DNA of 64,000 bases from Artocarpus heterophyllus (taxonomy: Eukaryota; Streptophyta; Magnoliopsida; Rosales; Moraceae). The stretch is taken from contig CM046344.1 in NCBI GenBank assembly GCA_025403435.1, positions 18,953,652 through 19,017,651 on the forward strand. The letters are read 5' to 3'. The position numbers and the translations under genes were made by a program. The stretch's first letter is position 1; every line of letters begins with the position of its first letter. Below are positions 24,344 to 36,477 of the stretch, one piece after another. Under the pieces are notes generated by a model. It did no database searches. It was not told the origin of the DNA and worked only from the letters and a program-made list of their open reading frames with translations.

Positions 24344-26499
24344 ATGGAAGAAAATAAACTCAACCCATCTGAAATCAACAGGTTTGATATCTGGGTTTCA
24401 ATTTTGTTGTTGTTTTCTTTTGGATATATTTTATATAATCGTTCACTTTATTTCTTTGTTTGTTATATATAGTCAATTATTTTTAGCAAAAATGGAAAGT
24501 ATCGAGTTTTTTAGTGAAAACCATAAAGCAAACAACTCTTTGTCGAATTTCAGTTGAAACAAGCATTTTCTGAGTGTATTTATTGTAGTAAAACCAAATA
24601 GTGATAGCTTTGGCACAAAAAAGGAAAAAAGAGACAAAAAACGTAAAAACTGAATTTTTGAGAAATAGTAATCAAACGCTCAATTTTGGTCTTTAATTTT
24701 AAGTACAGTGATAAAATTGAGTGTTTCAGATCTATCAGAGCAGTTACTCGTAAGTTTTAAGGGCTTAACCTAAGAGTTGTGAACTTGTGATTAACCCATT
24801 TGGGCACTGAGGTGGGTGGTTTGGATTAAAAAGGAGAGTATTAGTCTTTTCATAGAAAATGTCTATGAGCCAAAAAAAAAAAGAAAAGTTTTTACCCAAA
24901 TCATTTTTCTGGCTCAGTATTTAATTTGTTTGTTAATTTTTTTTTTGCAAGTGCTATTGCCCTGCCTTATTTATTGGTGCCGCCCTGTTATTTACAAGTA
25001 TGGATTTCGTAGGCAACGAGTTTTACTTCTAAATCTAGTTTTTGGCCTATAATTTTCATTGAATAGTGCTATGGATCCCAAGTTTTTGATATTAACTCAC
25101 ACAAAGGTTGGCGAGTTGTCATCTTCTTACAAGTAGATGCAATCTTTTATAGGGTGTTAGGGAAGAAGTTGAAACTAAGAGTTAGAACTAAAAATACTAT
25201 AGCTAACGAGAGCTTTATTCTGTAGCATATTTTTGCTTTACACTGTATCATGTAAGAGCTTTATACTTTTTGAGTTGGAACTGAGTTTGTCAAACTTTAC
25301 ATTAGTATTAATTATAATGTGACAATTGTTAAACATCTACCAATATATATATGAAAAGACAACTTACATGTGGGTATTAAAAAGTTGGGACGAGTCAGGT
25401 TTCCTAGTATAATTTACTTTCATTTACTTATCTTCTCTAAGATTGATTATTTTCTTCTTCAACTTCCCATACCAGCCTCCAAGTAATTAGTGTTCTAAAG
25501 AAAATCAAGAAAAGAAAACTGCAAGCTGAGCAATTGGGGTTGCCTATAACAAAGCATAAGTGTTGGGATCAAGCTGCTGCTTCTGACGAACCCATCTCCA
25601 TCTTTTATGGTAGGAAGAGCATCGATCGGCACATAACCAAGGGTAAAACAAAGGTATTAACAATGGATGCTGGGTCAGAACCCGAGTCGATGAAAGATAG
25701 CAATAGTTACACCGAATCTTCAGACTCTTCAACATCTATATACGGTGAAGCCAAAATGGAAGTGGAGTATGCAAAGACATATGATCAGCCTCACTCCTCT
25801 TCGGTCAGTTATAGTTCCGAGAATACTGGATCTCAAGGGGATGGTTTAAAGGTGGAGAAAGCCAATTGTAGTGAAGGGGGTGGGTCACAAGCGTTTCTGA
25901 ATCTCGAGGAGCAACTCCTAGAATTTGGAAATCATGAGGATTGTGTTGCCTCAGAATATGGAGCTGACAGCCTCGAGCAACATACGGAAAAGGAACTTGA
26001 AGATATTTTGCATGCTAACGGATTGAACCCGAATGTGTATGTACTTTCATCTGGAAGATGGAACGTAAATCAAGGTAGTATCAGTTCCATGAAATTTTTA
26101 CTTTTGAAAATCGAAGGAGAATACAAGATATCTTAGTATGTTACACGTGTTTCACATTTCATTTTGTTGGCATTCTTAGGCTCGGTTTGGGATTATTGTG
26201 CTTTTAAATGAGAAAATTCTAGCTGAAAAGTGCATTGGTATCTATGGAAAATGCGTATATGCACTTTTACCGAACACATTACTTGTATCCATTCGTGTGT
26301 AAAGTATTTTGTGGACTCCAAAAGCATTCCCGAACGGATCCTTAATAACCGCAATTCATTTCTTTGTGAATACTTGGCTTTATCATTTCTTAATGAAATA
26401 CTGCTTTTTGTTGTTTTGAATGCAGAAGATCAATCCGGAAGGAGGAAACCAACGATTGATCAAGAATTTGAGCAGTATTTTTCCATGCTTAAGCTGTAA
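24344..26499 (+). CDS. FHY1: FHY1/FHL-type phytochrome A nuclear-import factor
   Basis: Small adaptor that binds light-activated phytochrome A and carries it into the nucleus for far-red responses. Exons: 24344-24381, 25476-26074, 26426-26499; GT-AG introns; 236 residues, a little longer than Arabidopsis FHY1 (202). The short first exon encodes MEENKLNPSEIN, the conserved start of the family. A basic nuclear localisation signal KKIKKRK is at residues 21-27, followed by LGLPITKHKCW (33-43), the family's conserved N-terminal block. The middle (about 60-180) is Ser/Glu-rich, low complexity and poorly conserved, as in homologues. The C-terminal septin-related domain that contacts phyA carries VLSSGRWNVNQ and, from exon 3, KPTIDQEFEQYFSMLKL at the end. 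The first exon is too short to be found by frame length alone and was placed by its splice site and homology. Introns 1 and 2 each contain a miniature element. No defect is seen. Confidence 0.93.
25151..25302. mobile_element. Small MITE (family A) in FHY1 intron 1
   Basis: About 150 bp with imperfect inverted ends: AGGGTGTTAGGGAAGAAGTT at the left and GAGTTTGTCAAACTTTAC at the right, with inner words AAGAGCTTTATACT and TTTGCTTTACACTGTA shared with the other copies of this family in the window. It lies wholly inside the intron and leaves splice sites untouched. Confidence 0.5.
26179..26341. mobile_element. Tourist-like MITE in FHY1 intron 2, 163 bp
   Basis: Inverted ends GGCTCGGTTTGGGA (left) and GGATCCGTTCGGGA (right end read backwards) agree at 10 of 14 positions. 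TTA flanks both sides (26176-26178 and 26342-26344), as expected for a PIF/Harbinger-type 3-bp duplication. It makes up about half of the 351-bp intron. Confidence 0.6.
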
Positions 26500-28628
26500 A
26501 AGGTAATTGGTCTGCCATGAGCACGTCCAAATGTGTATATGTTTCCATGATTCCTGTCTGTAACATACGTGAATGTTGTGAAAATGTTCTAGCAGCTCTG
26601 TTGTGGTTATTCCACATGATGTTCAGCAAGAGAGAATGTGAGAAATGCAAGTATTGATTAAATATTCCACTACGTTGTGCATGTATGAGCAGCTCATAAA
26701 TAGCGATTCTTTAGTTAGATTTCACTTGCATAATTTTCTCTTTATTTTCTCTCTCATCATTCTCTCACCTCACTTTCTCCACACTTCTTCTCTCCCTCAC
26801 TTTCACCACTCTCTCTCTTCTCACGCTCTTTCCACTTTCTCTCCCAAGCTTTCTCTCTCCTCGCTATCTCTTTAAGCCTACAAAGAGAGAAATACTTACA
26901 TCTTTCATCTCCTGTGACAATTTATAGTTAAGCTGTGATGATTCTAAGCATAAATTCAAAACTACCAATATCCTATATACATATAAACAAAGAATAGGTA
27001 TACTGAACCATGTCCGTACATGATATATGTATTCTTACTACATATATCACATATATCAAAAACAAAGAACTAAAAATCATACTACATGTGTACTAAACAT
27101 TTCAACTAATTAACAAAAAACAAAATCCCAAAAGAAATTTGCAACACGGGGTATCAATTGGCCTTAATTTTCAACGTATGCATAAAAAATTTTAGGTCCA
27201 AAGTGCTAGTGTAACGAATGCATCGCCGTTCCCCTAAGACCGGAAGAAAAGCTTGTGTATTCTTGTTATTATTTGTAACTTGCGAGATCTTTATGCACTT
27301 TCATTTGAGACGTCAAACTCATACCACGAGCCTTTCGAACCCTTGGACTAATAATTGCTCAGTCTCAATGTCCAATCCGCTTTGACTTGCTAATTACTGT
27401 CAGTGCTGCAGCTACATTGTCTATCCCTTATCCAATGCAGTCCAATCTTTTGGGCTTTCCCTCTTGTCTTCTTCTTCTTTGTTTGTTTTTTGGGTGCAGA
27501 GCTAGAGCTAGCTGCAGTTGCAGTTGGACATTGTCATGCTACGTTTGGCAAATCTATTAGTTTCAACTACTATAGCGTAAAACTCTCACATACTTGAGTG
27601 TTTTGGTTTCAACTTATTGTTCTAACTATGTTATCAAATATTCATGACATACAGCAATTACTAGCTCAAGAGGTTGAGAAGCTTAATGGTTGAGTTTAAT
27701 GTCTCAAATGAAAATGGATATAGATCTCACAAATAATCAAGGGCAAGCTTAAGTCTTTGTTCTTGTCACAATGGAAAAATGCTGCATTTGGTTATAGTTG
27801 CAATTTGGGGCTAAAATTTTTATGCATGGAGGCATAGGTTGAAAACTAAGGCCAGGTTATACTCGATAAGTTTGACCAACAGAGGAGGTGTCTCAACAAT
27901 ATTTTGATTTCTTAGGGGTTGTGTGCGGAAATTTTTTTGATTAAGAGGGTGGTTTTGTAATATCCCAAAACCCAAAAGTGTTAGTATAGCATTTTTCTAC
28001 TTTTTGTTACTCAAAATTGTTTGGCACAATAAATTCCCAGAAAGTTATAATGTAAAGGAATTATATACAATTTTTAAGTCCTCTAGTATGATGCTAATAA
28101 CTAAGAAATTAGGCTCAATTGATTGATATTGCATGATTTATCGATGCCTGGTGAGGATTGCCTAAGAGCAATAGCAAGCTTACAGACTGTAATGGAACAT
28201 GTCTATTCAAATGAATTGGGTATGGATTATGGTGGGGAATTGTTTTACAACTGTGAAAAGCAAACAAACCAATCAAAAATTAAAAACCATCGGATCGAAC
28301 TCACCACTATCTTTTATTTACAATAGTCATGAATCCTTCTCTCAATATTATGCACCAAATAAATATGACGACTATTGAATTAAAAAGCCGAAATGAAGAT
28401 TGAAAAGAAGAAAAGAATAAAAGAAGAAGAAGAAGAAGAAGATAACTCAACAAGAACATGTGGCCAATCTCCGGGCCTTATAAAACAATGCTACAAGAAA
28501 CCGATGGTGTTGAATACCACACGCTAATAGAGGGTGGTTCTTACTGTATTGATAAGATCCACTTTTTATTAGTTGTAGTGCCTAGCAACATTAATGCCCC
28601 AAGCATTTTTCATGTTGGTCAACTAAAC
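26500..28628. other. Intergenic between FHY1 and second laccase
   Basis: The FHY1 3' UTR is followed by a nearly pure pyrimidine (CT) tract at 26735-26873. A partial family A MITE lies at 27545-27625. The stretch 28123-28326 has a short open frame of no recognisable family. A GAA-rich microsatellite is at 28405-28442. The last part holds the 3' UTR of the minus-strand laccase. Confidence 0.45.
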
Positions 28629-31600
28629 TCAGCATTTTGGAAGATCCGACGGGGGTGGTGGCAACTTTTGATTTGGTTGGGGCCCATCCAAGACGATCCA
28701 TGCCATCCTCAAACCCCAGCTAGTATGAACATCCAAGTGGCAGTGCATAAACCAAACTCCTGTCCACATTTTGATTACATAAAAATCAAAATATATTTTA
28801 GTGTCAAAAAAATATATATTTATGTAGACCGATATATCTTCGTGATAACATACCTGGGTTGTCTGCAAAGAAGCGGATAGCGAGCCAACCACCGGAGGGA
28901 ACACCTGCAGTGTTCCTCTCTACCGGGTCAACCAGATTAAACTTGGCCGGGTCATTGTTCGGATCGTAGCTCCCAAATCCTTGCCCAACAACAAAGAAAT
29001 TAAAACCATGAAGGTGAAGAGGATGGCTCTCAGGAGCAATAATGCTCGTGTCCTGCAGCACCACCTCCACACTAGCGTTGAACGGCAGCACCACGGTGCG
29101 CGTACCGTTCAACACCACGGTGTTGTTCGGCGGTGTCCCCGTGTAGTTGAAAGGATTAAGAGGCGTCGCGGGAAAGTCAGTCGTGTACACCTTATTGGAC
29201 TGTCCAAAAAAGTAGGCTTGAAGGAGCGCAACACTTGGTAGCGCAAACGAGATGTTGTTAACTGAGGCGGCAAATTTTTGGCCATTTGGGCCTTGACACG
29301 TCGTGTTTTTGGGGCACGGGCTAGTGCCAAGGCCTACGGTGAAGAAAAACTTCTTGTCCACTTTTTGTGGAACGTTGGAGGGGAATTTCTTGCTCGCCAA
29401 GCTACGTAGGCTACTAGTGAAATTGGCAACAAATTGCGTGACATTGACGAATTTAGTGGCGTTGAAGGGAGGGAGAGATGGTTTGTAGAGGGTGAGATTT
29501 TTGATGGAGTGGTGGTTTTGAGATAGCGGTGGCTCGTATTCAAGGATACCGGCGGTGGTGGTGTTGTCGACGGTGCCACTACCGGTGAAGTAGGGGCTGG
29601 CTTCAATGAGGAAGGTGGAGTTGGGGTAGTAGGGCTTTGTTCTTAAGAGGACATTGGTGGTTTGGCCAGGGCTTATGAGGAGTGTGTTGGTGGTGAAGGG
29701 TTTAGTGTATGTTGCGTCGACTTCGACAATGGTGAGTGAGTGGTTGGCAATGCTAAAAAAGAGCTCATCGTTGAGCGCAGCGTTGATAAGCCGGAGGAGG
29801 TATGTCTTCTCAGGTTTAACCTTTAGCTTGAATGTATCTATAAAAAATCATACATACAAATCAGTTTCCAAGATAATGGCCTTTTTTTTTTCTTTTTAAT
29901 GACTACTATTGTTCACTTAAATTTGGATCTGTGCCATATATATATATATATATTGAAAATTATGCTACCCAAATGAACTAGTTAAAGGTTACAAGAGGTT
30001 GCATAAATTTGAACAATAAAGTTGTGATATAAATCAAAGACATAGTTGTGGTGTAGTATTTAATTTATTTTTTTTTCCAAAAAAATGGCAGGCTGGCCGT
30101 TTCAGAAAAAAAAAAAATAAATAAAAAATAGGTGGGTGAATTTCAAGCATCTCTCATGTGGCGAGAGTTGGAGAAGAAAGCTTAAAAAACATATGCAACA
30201 AAATTATTACATGTCAAATCTTTAAATATGAAAAAAAAGTGAAAAAAAAAAACCGTGTTAATAATAAATGTGGAATCTAAATATTTTAATTATTCATCAC
30301 AGTACAAACTGCTAAGCACCAATGGAGTTCTTTAGCATATTAAATACCCGGATGAGTTTTTGCTTTCATGCTTTATATTATTAATTAATTAATTATTGCA
30401 TTGTTGATATAACTACGTTAATAGTGTTACTTATTGTACCATTAGATGAGCAATTGTACAGTGGCCCTGGAAGGCCATTGATGGTGTATGCATCAGAAAC
30501 GTTGGGTCCTGACCCCGTCTGAAGTGCCTGGCTAATCACAGCCTCTGGGTCTGCATTAAACCACTCTCCTGCATCCCCAAATTCACACGAAACAAATTAG
30601 TGCGATTAGTCTTGACCTTACAACCTTTTTCTAACGACGATCACTCTGGAGGACTGAGGGTAACATTAAGAAGTAAAAAACATAACATGACTAGTATTAG
30701 ATGTATATATAAGCACAATATTAATACTTGCCTAAAATAATTGGAACTTCCTTGTAAGGTTTGTCAAAGGGGTAAGATTCATTGCGCTTTGGGAGGATGA
30801 TAATTGGCCCGTAAACAGTACATCTTAGCCATGAGATGTGAGCGTGCCATAAGAGAGTTCCCCTCTGGCCAGTGATGGTGAAATTGTACACATAAGACTG
30901 TCCTGTTTGTATGGGACATTGCGTCACGTATGCCGGACCATCAGCCCAACCACTTCTCAGCTGCCGAATTCCATGCCTGCTCTTTCATCCAATGCAACAA
31001 CACATATACGTTTAACAAAATATATGATCTAGATGATCATTTACATAAATAACTCGTATGTGGGCAACGGGGCTCGCTAATAACGATATTTCTTATTTGG
31101 CATCAACGTTTTTTTTTTTTTTTTTTTGTGAGGTACTTCTTTGTCTTCTTCTCTTTCTATAGCCACTCCAATTTAAAATCTTAAAAAAATAATTTAATGT
31201 AACACTAAATTAACAATATTATGTCAACCTATTTTTTTGCAGTGGGCAAAAAAATAGTGGCTAAGAAAAGTAGTTTAATAACTTAAAAATTGATAGGAAT
31301 ATTTTTTTTGAAGAAATGGAATATATGAGAAAAAGGTATTTTGATGGGGGCACTTTAAAAAAATAGAAATTTTGTAGGTCAAAATTGAAAAAAAAAAATT
31401 GAATAGGGACATATGCATGTTTGAGCGACAGAAATTCATACCAGTGAATAGTGATATTGTTTGAAACGTGATTAACCACCTTCACAATTACTCGATCACC
31501 TTCTCTTGCCACTAGTGGAGGACCCGGCATTTTCTTATTCACACTAATAAGGCTCTTTGTGTGGCATAATCTTGTCATATTGTGGTACTCAATCTAATAA

Positions 31601-31852
31601 CATTATTCAAAATACATTGTCAATTAGCTAGAAAAACAAAGCCAAAAAAAAAAGAAAGAAAGAAAGAAAGAAAGAAATAAAGTTGTTATAATAGCTAAAC
31701 CAAGAAGTAAATTAGTAGAAATCATGTACATTGAAAGTATAGTGCCTTGTTCTGCATGCCACGAACTCTGGCATCATCATTAGGACTGCACAAAAGCCAA
31801 AGAGCAAAGATGCCATTGAAGCAAATGAAGAAAAAAAGAGAAAAGAACCCAT
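28629..31852 (-). CDS. LAC: Laccase, LAC2/LAC17-like clade, six exons
   Basis: Second complete laccase, convergent with the one at 7653-11024. Exons in coding order: 31852-31730, 31593-31442, 30976-30732, 30568-30440, 29837-28854, 28759-28629; 587 residues. Signal peptide about residues 1-32. Copper ligands intact: HWHG (91-94), HAH (136-138), HPLHLH (488-493), HCHLDVH (550-556) with Cys551 and axial Leu561; C-terminus DLPKC. The intron after exon 3 starts with GC (GCAAGT), not GT: the G that completes the conserved Gly codon of LGEWF directly precedes it, and no GT alternative keeps the frame. Exons 2, 3, 4 and 6 match the other laccase in length exactly (152, 245, 129, 131), so the pair share ancestry, but residues differ too much for a recent tandem copy. 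The interdomain linker lacks the lysine-rich insertion of the first gene. A TATA-like TTATATT is at 31937-31931; the 5' UTR has a CT-repeat. Confidence 0.96.
29768..29788 (-). promoter_or_regulatory. miR397 target site in laccase exon 5
   Basis: The codons for INAALND form a near-complete complement of miR397 (UCAUUGAGUGCAGCGUUGAUG in Arabidopsis, one base longer than can be quoted in one piece from this window): one mismatch at miRNA position 3 and two G:U pairs, with the cleavage region paired. miR397 is the known post-transcriptional repressor of LAC2, LAC4 and LAC17. The pairing is seen; regulation is inferred. Confidence 0.7.
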
Positions 31853-32414
31853 CTCTCTCTGTCTCTCTCTAAGTGTGCTTGTTTTAGTGCATGCAAGTGG
31901 TGCAGCTATGAGAAGTCAAAATGATGGCTTAATATAAGGAGCTCATCAGGTGCAACAAAGTATCTTCCTGGAGAAATATGTGGAATTTCTAGTGATATTT
32001 CAGTGTAAAACTAATTTGTCACCTTGGTGGATCCGCTTCTCTGCTGGTCATGCTGAATTTTAGAGTGTCCACAAAGTAATAGAATTTTGTTCTTTTTCCC
32101 CAATGGCTATTTAGCAAAATTGATTTAATTTGATCATTATCATAATTGACCCTTTTTTTTTGGCCTAGTGGGGGTAAAGTTAATCACCCATTTGCCAAAG
32201 TGCTCCCGTTATGTAGTTAAAGAGTCAATTAATCATGCACCTGCTTGCTTAGAGTACTCCTTACACAGTTGATCATGATCATCATCAAAAAAAAACTTTT
32301 ATTTGGTTAATCGGTATCGTTTTGATGTATTCAGAATTTCCATGGCCACAAACTACTTGTCATATCTAAATATATAATTTCAATTGATAACAACACAATT
32401 TTCACTTTCTTAAT

Positions 32415-32892
32415 TTGGGTCCGCTTGGGTTTGGGCTTGCTATTCTTCAGCGCCGCCCCCCTCCTTGGCTGCACCTCGGCGCAGCTCTTGGGCTGCTCGC
32501 CAGCCTTTGGCTCTCGGAGAGGGAGTGGTTTTCTTCATCTTGCTTCCTTTTGCAGTCGGAGTCGGGAAACGATGGGAATCTGTGGGTTGTTGGGCCGGAA
32601 TCGGAAGGTGGAAGGTTTTGGGGGAAGCATTGCCAACGGGCTCTGGACGAAAACGCTGAGGTCGGAAAGGCCGAAGCCCATGGCTAACAGGACTGAGGAA
32701 GGTCGCGTTTGGTGGGAGGGGGCGGCGGCTGAGCCTCCCGTGTCCTTCCCACGGGGTGCTTGGCGAAACTGGGAACTACTAGGAGCTAGGGGCGGAGACG
32801 CCGTCATGGTCAGCTTCACTGGCTGAAGGCAATGGCCAAAAGCGGCGGGGGGGCGTTCCCTCGACAGCGGTCGGCTCGACAACGAGGTCCCA
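32415..32892. other. GC-rich island of unknown origin
   Basis: About 480 bases far richer in G and C than the AT-rich surroundings, with overlapping open frames on both strands (32415-32687, 32425-32826, 32535-32882 minus). None of the translations resembles a family I know. It starts after GGGTCCGCTTGGG and is followed by an AT-only tract that ends in CCAAATAGCCC near 33010; these ends are weakly inverted and could mark a captured fragment inside a transposon. No target-site duplication found. Confidence 0.35.
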
Positions 32893-35610
32893 GTCTTTTT
32901 TTAAAAATATTTTACATATTTTTTGAAACAAAAATTTTAAAAATATTCTCAACATAATTTTTTAAAATAAAAAATTTTCATTTATTTTAAAAATAATACC
33001 AAATAGCCCTTATATAATCTGTTTGAATGTTTTCAAGTTGGAGTTTTTGATCATCTAGAGGTTCCTTTAGGAGGTGTAGGATGATTTGTTGGTAGTTGCG
33101 ATCAATCGGGAGACCCCAATGAGCTATGTCATAAGAGCTCATTCTATGCTCCTCTTTTGTATGTCGAGGTGTTTTCCTGATTTTGGGCTCAGGTGTGTGT
33201 CTCTTTTGAGCACCTTCAGAACTTATCGATGGATTTGAACTTGATCAAAGGATATCTCTCTTATGTACCGTTTGATCATTCATTCTCTGTTTCAATTTGT
33301 ACTACTTGTTGTAGTTGATTGTAATGAATTCCCCGTAAAAAAAAAATTAATAACACCAAAATCGTTGCATCTTATGTATGATACATCTATTTTTTTTTCC
33401 TCCTTCATTTCTCCTTTTTTTTTTTTAAACTAAAGAAAGCTAGCAACCAATTAATCAAAGACAGAAGTAGCTAGCTGGACAAGCAACTATAGAGTAGAAA
33501 TTGACATCAAGCAACTTCAAGAAAGTTGGAGAAAAAATATATTGTTGTAATGTTGTTATTTGCACACAAAACAGAGATTTGTTGGATAATTTTATAATGT
33601 AAAAATTTCTTTTCAATCTAACCAGAGTACATACACAAATATAGTAGTAAATGACCACCCATTACAAAATGATTAAACCTTAGACGTTTGAATGGATCTA
33701 CCAGCGAAATGAATGAAGCATAAAGGTAAACCATAAGTGCCAAGACCCTAATAGAAAAAATTCCACTCAGCATAAAAATTGAGTACGATCAAATATCGTT
33801 ATAAAGAATCATTGCAGGCGATAGATAAAACCAATAGACCGAGTTCAAGCCTCAAACATAGGAGACATAAGCAATATGATATAAAAACATATCTAGCCAG
33901 ATACCAACATAACACACAACTGATAACCACCTCAAATAGGTGTGTCATACAAACAAAATTCAAAAATAAAGAGATTATCTCTGTTATTACAAAATAAAAA
34001 TAAATCATGCAAAAAACATCACCTTCTTTACAAAAAAAAAAAAAAAACACACGACTAAAGAAAAAAAATAAATAAAACTACGATCCAACAAGCACACCTA
34101 TTGCCACCTCCACCAAGCCATCTCCCTCAACCTGCCAAAAATCCTAGACCACAAGCCACTCTTCTCGCGCCAGACATCCCCTAGCCGCAATCCTCCTCGA
34201 TAAACACCCAAAATGAACCGCCCTCAGCTGGTAGCTGGTCCAAGGTCAATGTCCATTTTTGGTCCAAGAGGAGAAGAGGAGTATGGTGCAGCAAGAGCAC
34301 AACAAACCTGAACACATCATACATATATACATACATACATATAGAGAGAGAGAGAGAGAGGCGAGTACGACCACAACTCTCATTTGTTGGATAATTATGG
34401 TTAAAGCAAAAGTAATAATGGGATCGAATTTATGTCCTCATAATTTTTGTTTGATCTAGCAATCGTTGATTAATTATCCACATACATGGAAAATGCATTA
34501 GTCTCACCAAATAATTGAATAAGACGTTACATCATTCAAATGAAAAATTAAAAAAACAAAAAGAAACTATTGTTGCATGACAATCCACATCGAAGTTGTC
34601 CTTAAGAGAAATCCACTCGGTAGTCTAATACTAATTAGATATATTTGTTCTATTTAGACGCATAGTCATACACAGACAAGGATGAGTGGTCGTTTCCATA
34701 AACTTTTTTTTCTTTAAATATTATATGTTATATTAATAAAAATTATATTTTATTTTCTCTAAAGTTATATTTCGTACCTTGAAATTTTATAAAAAATTAT
34801 ATTCCAACCCCTTAATATTATATTTCACCATATAGTATAAGCTCTGTCCTCTCTTATTAATTTTTGTGGTTCTGCCATTGGTTCTATCTGATTATTTTAT
34901 TTTGTTTATCTTAAATTTTCATTTATTTTTATCAATAAAACTGAAAATGCAATCTCTCTGCTCTTTGAGACTAGAGGCTTATTTAAGACGGAATGGAGCT
35001 GCTAATCTTTCGTAGTACGTTAGATAAATCAGGAAAGCACCTAGCCTTTCTAAGTTGGTGTCCAATCAGGTATGAAAAACAGTATTTTTTTTTTAAGGGA
35101 GAAATAAGTACATAACAAAGAATTCTAAGTAACTTTAGGAAAAATCAACAAGTACATAACAAAGAATTCTGAGTAACTTTAGGCAAAATTAATGTTATAT
35201 TGACACTTCTAATAACTAATTAAAAGTTTCTTTACTACAAGAACAATTCAGAGTTAATGATAGGTGGAGAAAAGGGAAAAAAAAAAAGAAGAAACAGGTA
35301 ATCATGGTAACTTTTTAAGTCAATTTTAAAGCATTGTCAAGTCCAATCCATAACAAAAAAGAACCCAAACATGAAAAAAAGAAAAAAGAAAAAAAAAGGA
35401 GGGTTATTTTGGGCGGTTTAAATGCAGAGAGAGAAGAGAGGAGAGAGAAAAAAAAGGAGATAAGAGAGATAGAGAAAAAATGACAAAAAGAGGGTATTTT
35501 CTATATTTTAGTCGTAAGAAAATATGTAATTTTTCTTCTACCATTTACTAAACCTATTAAATACTTGACATTAATTTTAATTTGCCTTCCAAAAATTATT
35601 ATTTCTCTTA
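32893..35610. other. Intergenic, gene-free
   Basis: A stretch at 33030-33345 of higher complexity ends in a 10-A run and could be the 3' end of a LINE or a processed transcript, but no reverse-transcriptase motif is visible. A (CATA)n/(GA)n microsatellite is at 34318-34360. A 44-bp tandem duplication is at 35106-35193. Nothing else is recognisable. Confidence 0.4.
35106..35193. repeat. 44-bp tandem duplication
   Basis: AAGTACATAACAAAGAATTC at 35106 is repeated at 35150 with one internal change, each copy ending AACTTTAGG. Confidence 0.8.
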
Positions 35611-36468
35611 GGATTAATTATAAAAATTTCCCTTGAATTGTAGCCTTTATAACACTTTGTTATTAAAACTTCACAACGTAACATCTATTCCCTCTTAAGT
35701 ATAAACTGTTAACAAAAATTATCCTTCTGTTAGAATTTTAATAGAAAATTGATAAACAATTATAAAGTTAGGGGTGTTTTAGTAATTATGGTTATAAAAA
35801 TAACTATAAAATTAAAAGTATAATAAAAATAGTCTTTGTTGATGATTAAAAATAAAAAAAAAATCAATTGAAGCCATTATATTATTAGAATCTCTTTTTT
35901 TACATGCTAAAATTTTCTTCAAATATTTTATTTTTTTCACCTCTAAAAACTATTTTGAAATTTTAAAAGTTATATATTAGTGAAATGAAAAATATAACAT
36001 AAATATATTCAATATAACAAAAATAATAAATTTTTAAAGAGAAAAAAACTCTAACAGTATTAATAAAATTTCTTTCATATTTTTGAAATTTTTATTGGTA
36101 TTTATACATTTTAAAATTTTAAAATACTTTTTTGAGTGTAAAAAAAAAAAAAGTTGATAAAATCTTAAAGAAAATTTCGGTCTATTGAAAAAAGAGAGAT
36201 CTGGGTAGCTGTATGTTTTTAATTAATTTTTTAATCATTAATAAAGACTATTTTTAATTATTGCTTTAATTTTTTGTTGTTTTTATAACTAAGATTATCA
36301 AAATATCCCTAATTTTAAAATTATTTGTCAATTTGCTATTAAAATTCTAACAGAATGACTATTTTTGCTAACAGTTCATACCTTAGGAGAACGAATGTTA
36401 ATGTTTAGAAGTTCGAGGGCAAAGTCTTAGAAAGACTATACTTCAAGGGGAATTTTTGTAATTATTTT
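35611..36468. mobile_element. Mutator-like non-autonomous element, 858 bp
   Basis: Two arms of about 250 bp (about 35611-35870 and 36200-36468) are inverted repeats of each other along their whole length: the left end ATTATAAAAATTTCCCTTGAA faces AATTACAAAAATTCCCCTTG read from the right end, and inner blocks such as TTCTGTTAGAATTTTAATAG recur inverted. A perfect 9-bp direct repeat TTTCTCTTA flanks the element (35602-35610 and 36469-36477), the target-site size of Mutator-like elements. The core between the arms is AT-rich and codes for no transposase. Confidence 0.8.
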
Positions 36469-36477
36469 TTTCTCTTA

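Noticed and set aside
26645..26875. Ser/Leu/Phe-rich frame downstream of FHY1
   Set aside because: It is the translation of a CT-rich low-complexity tract.
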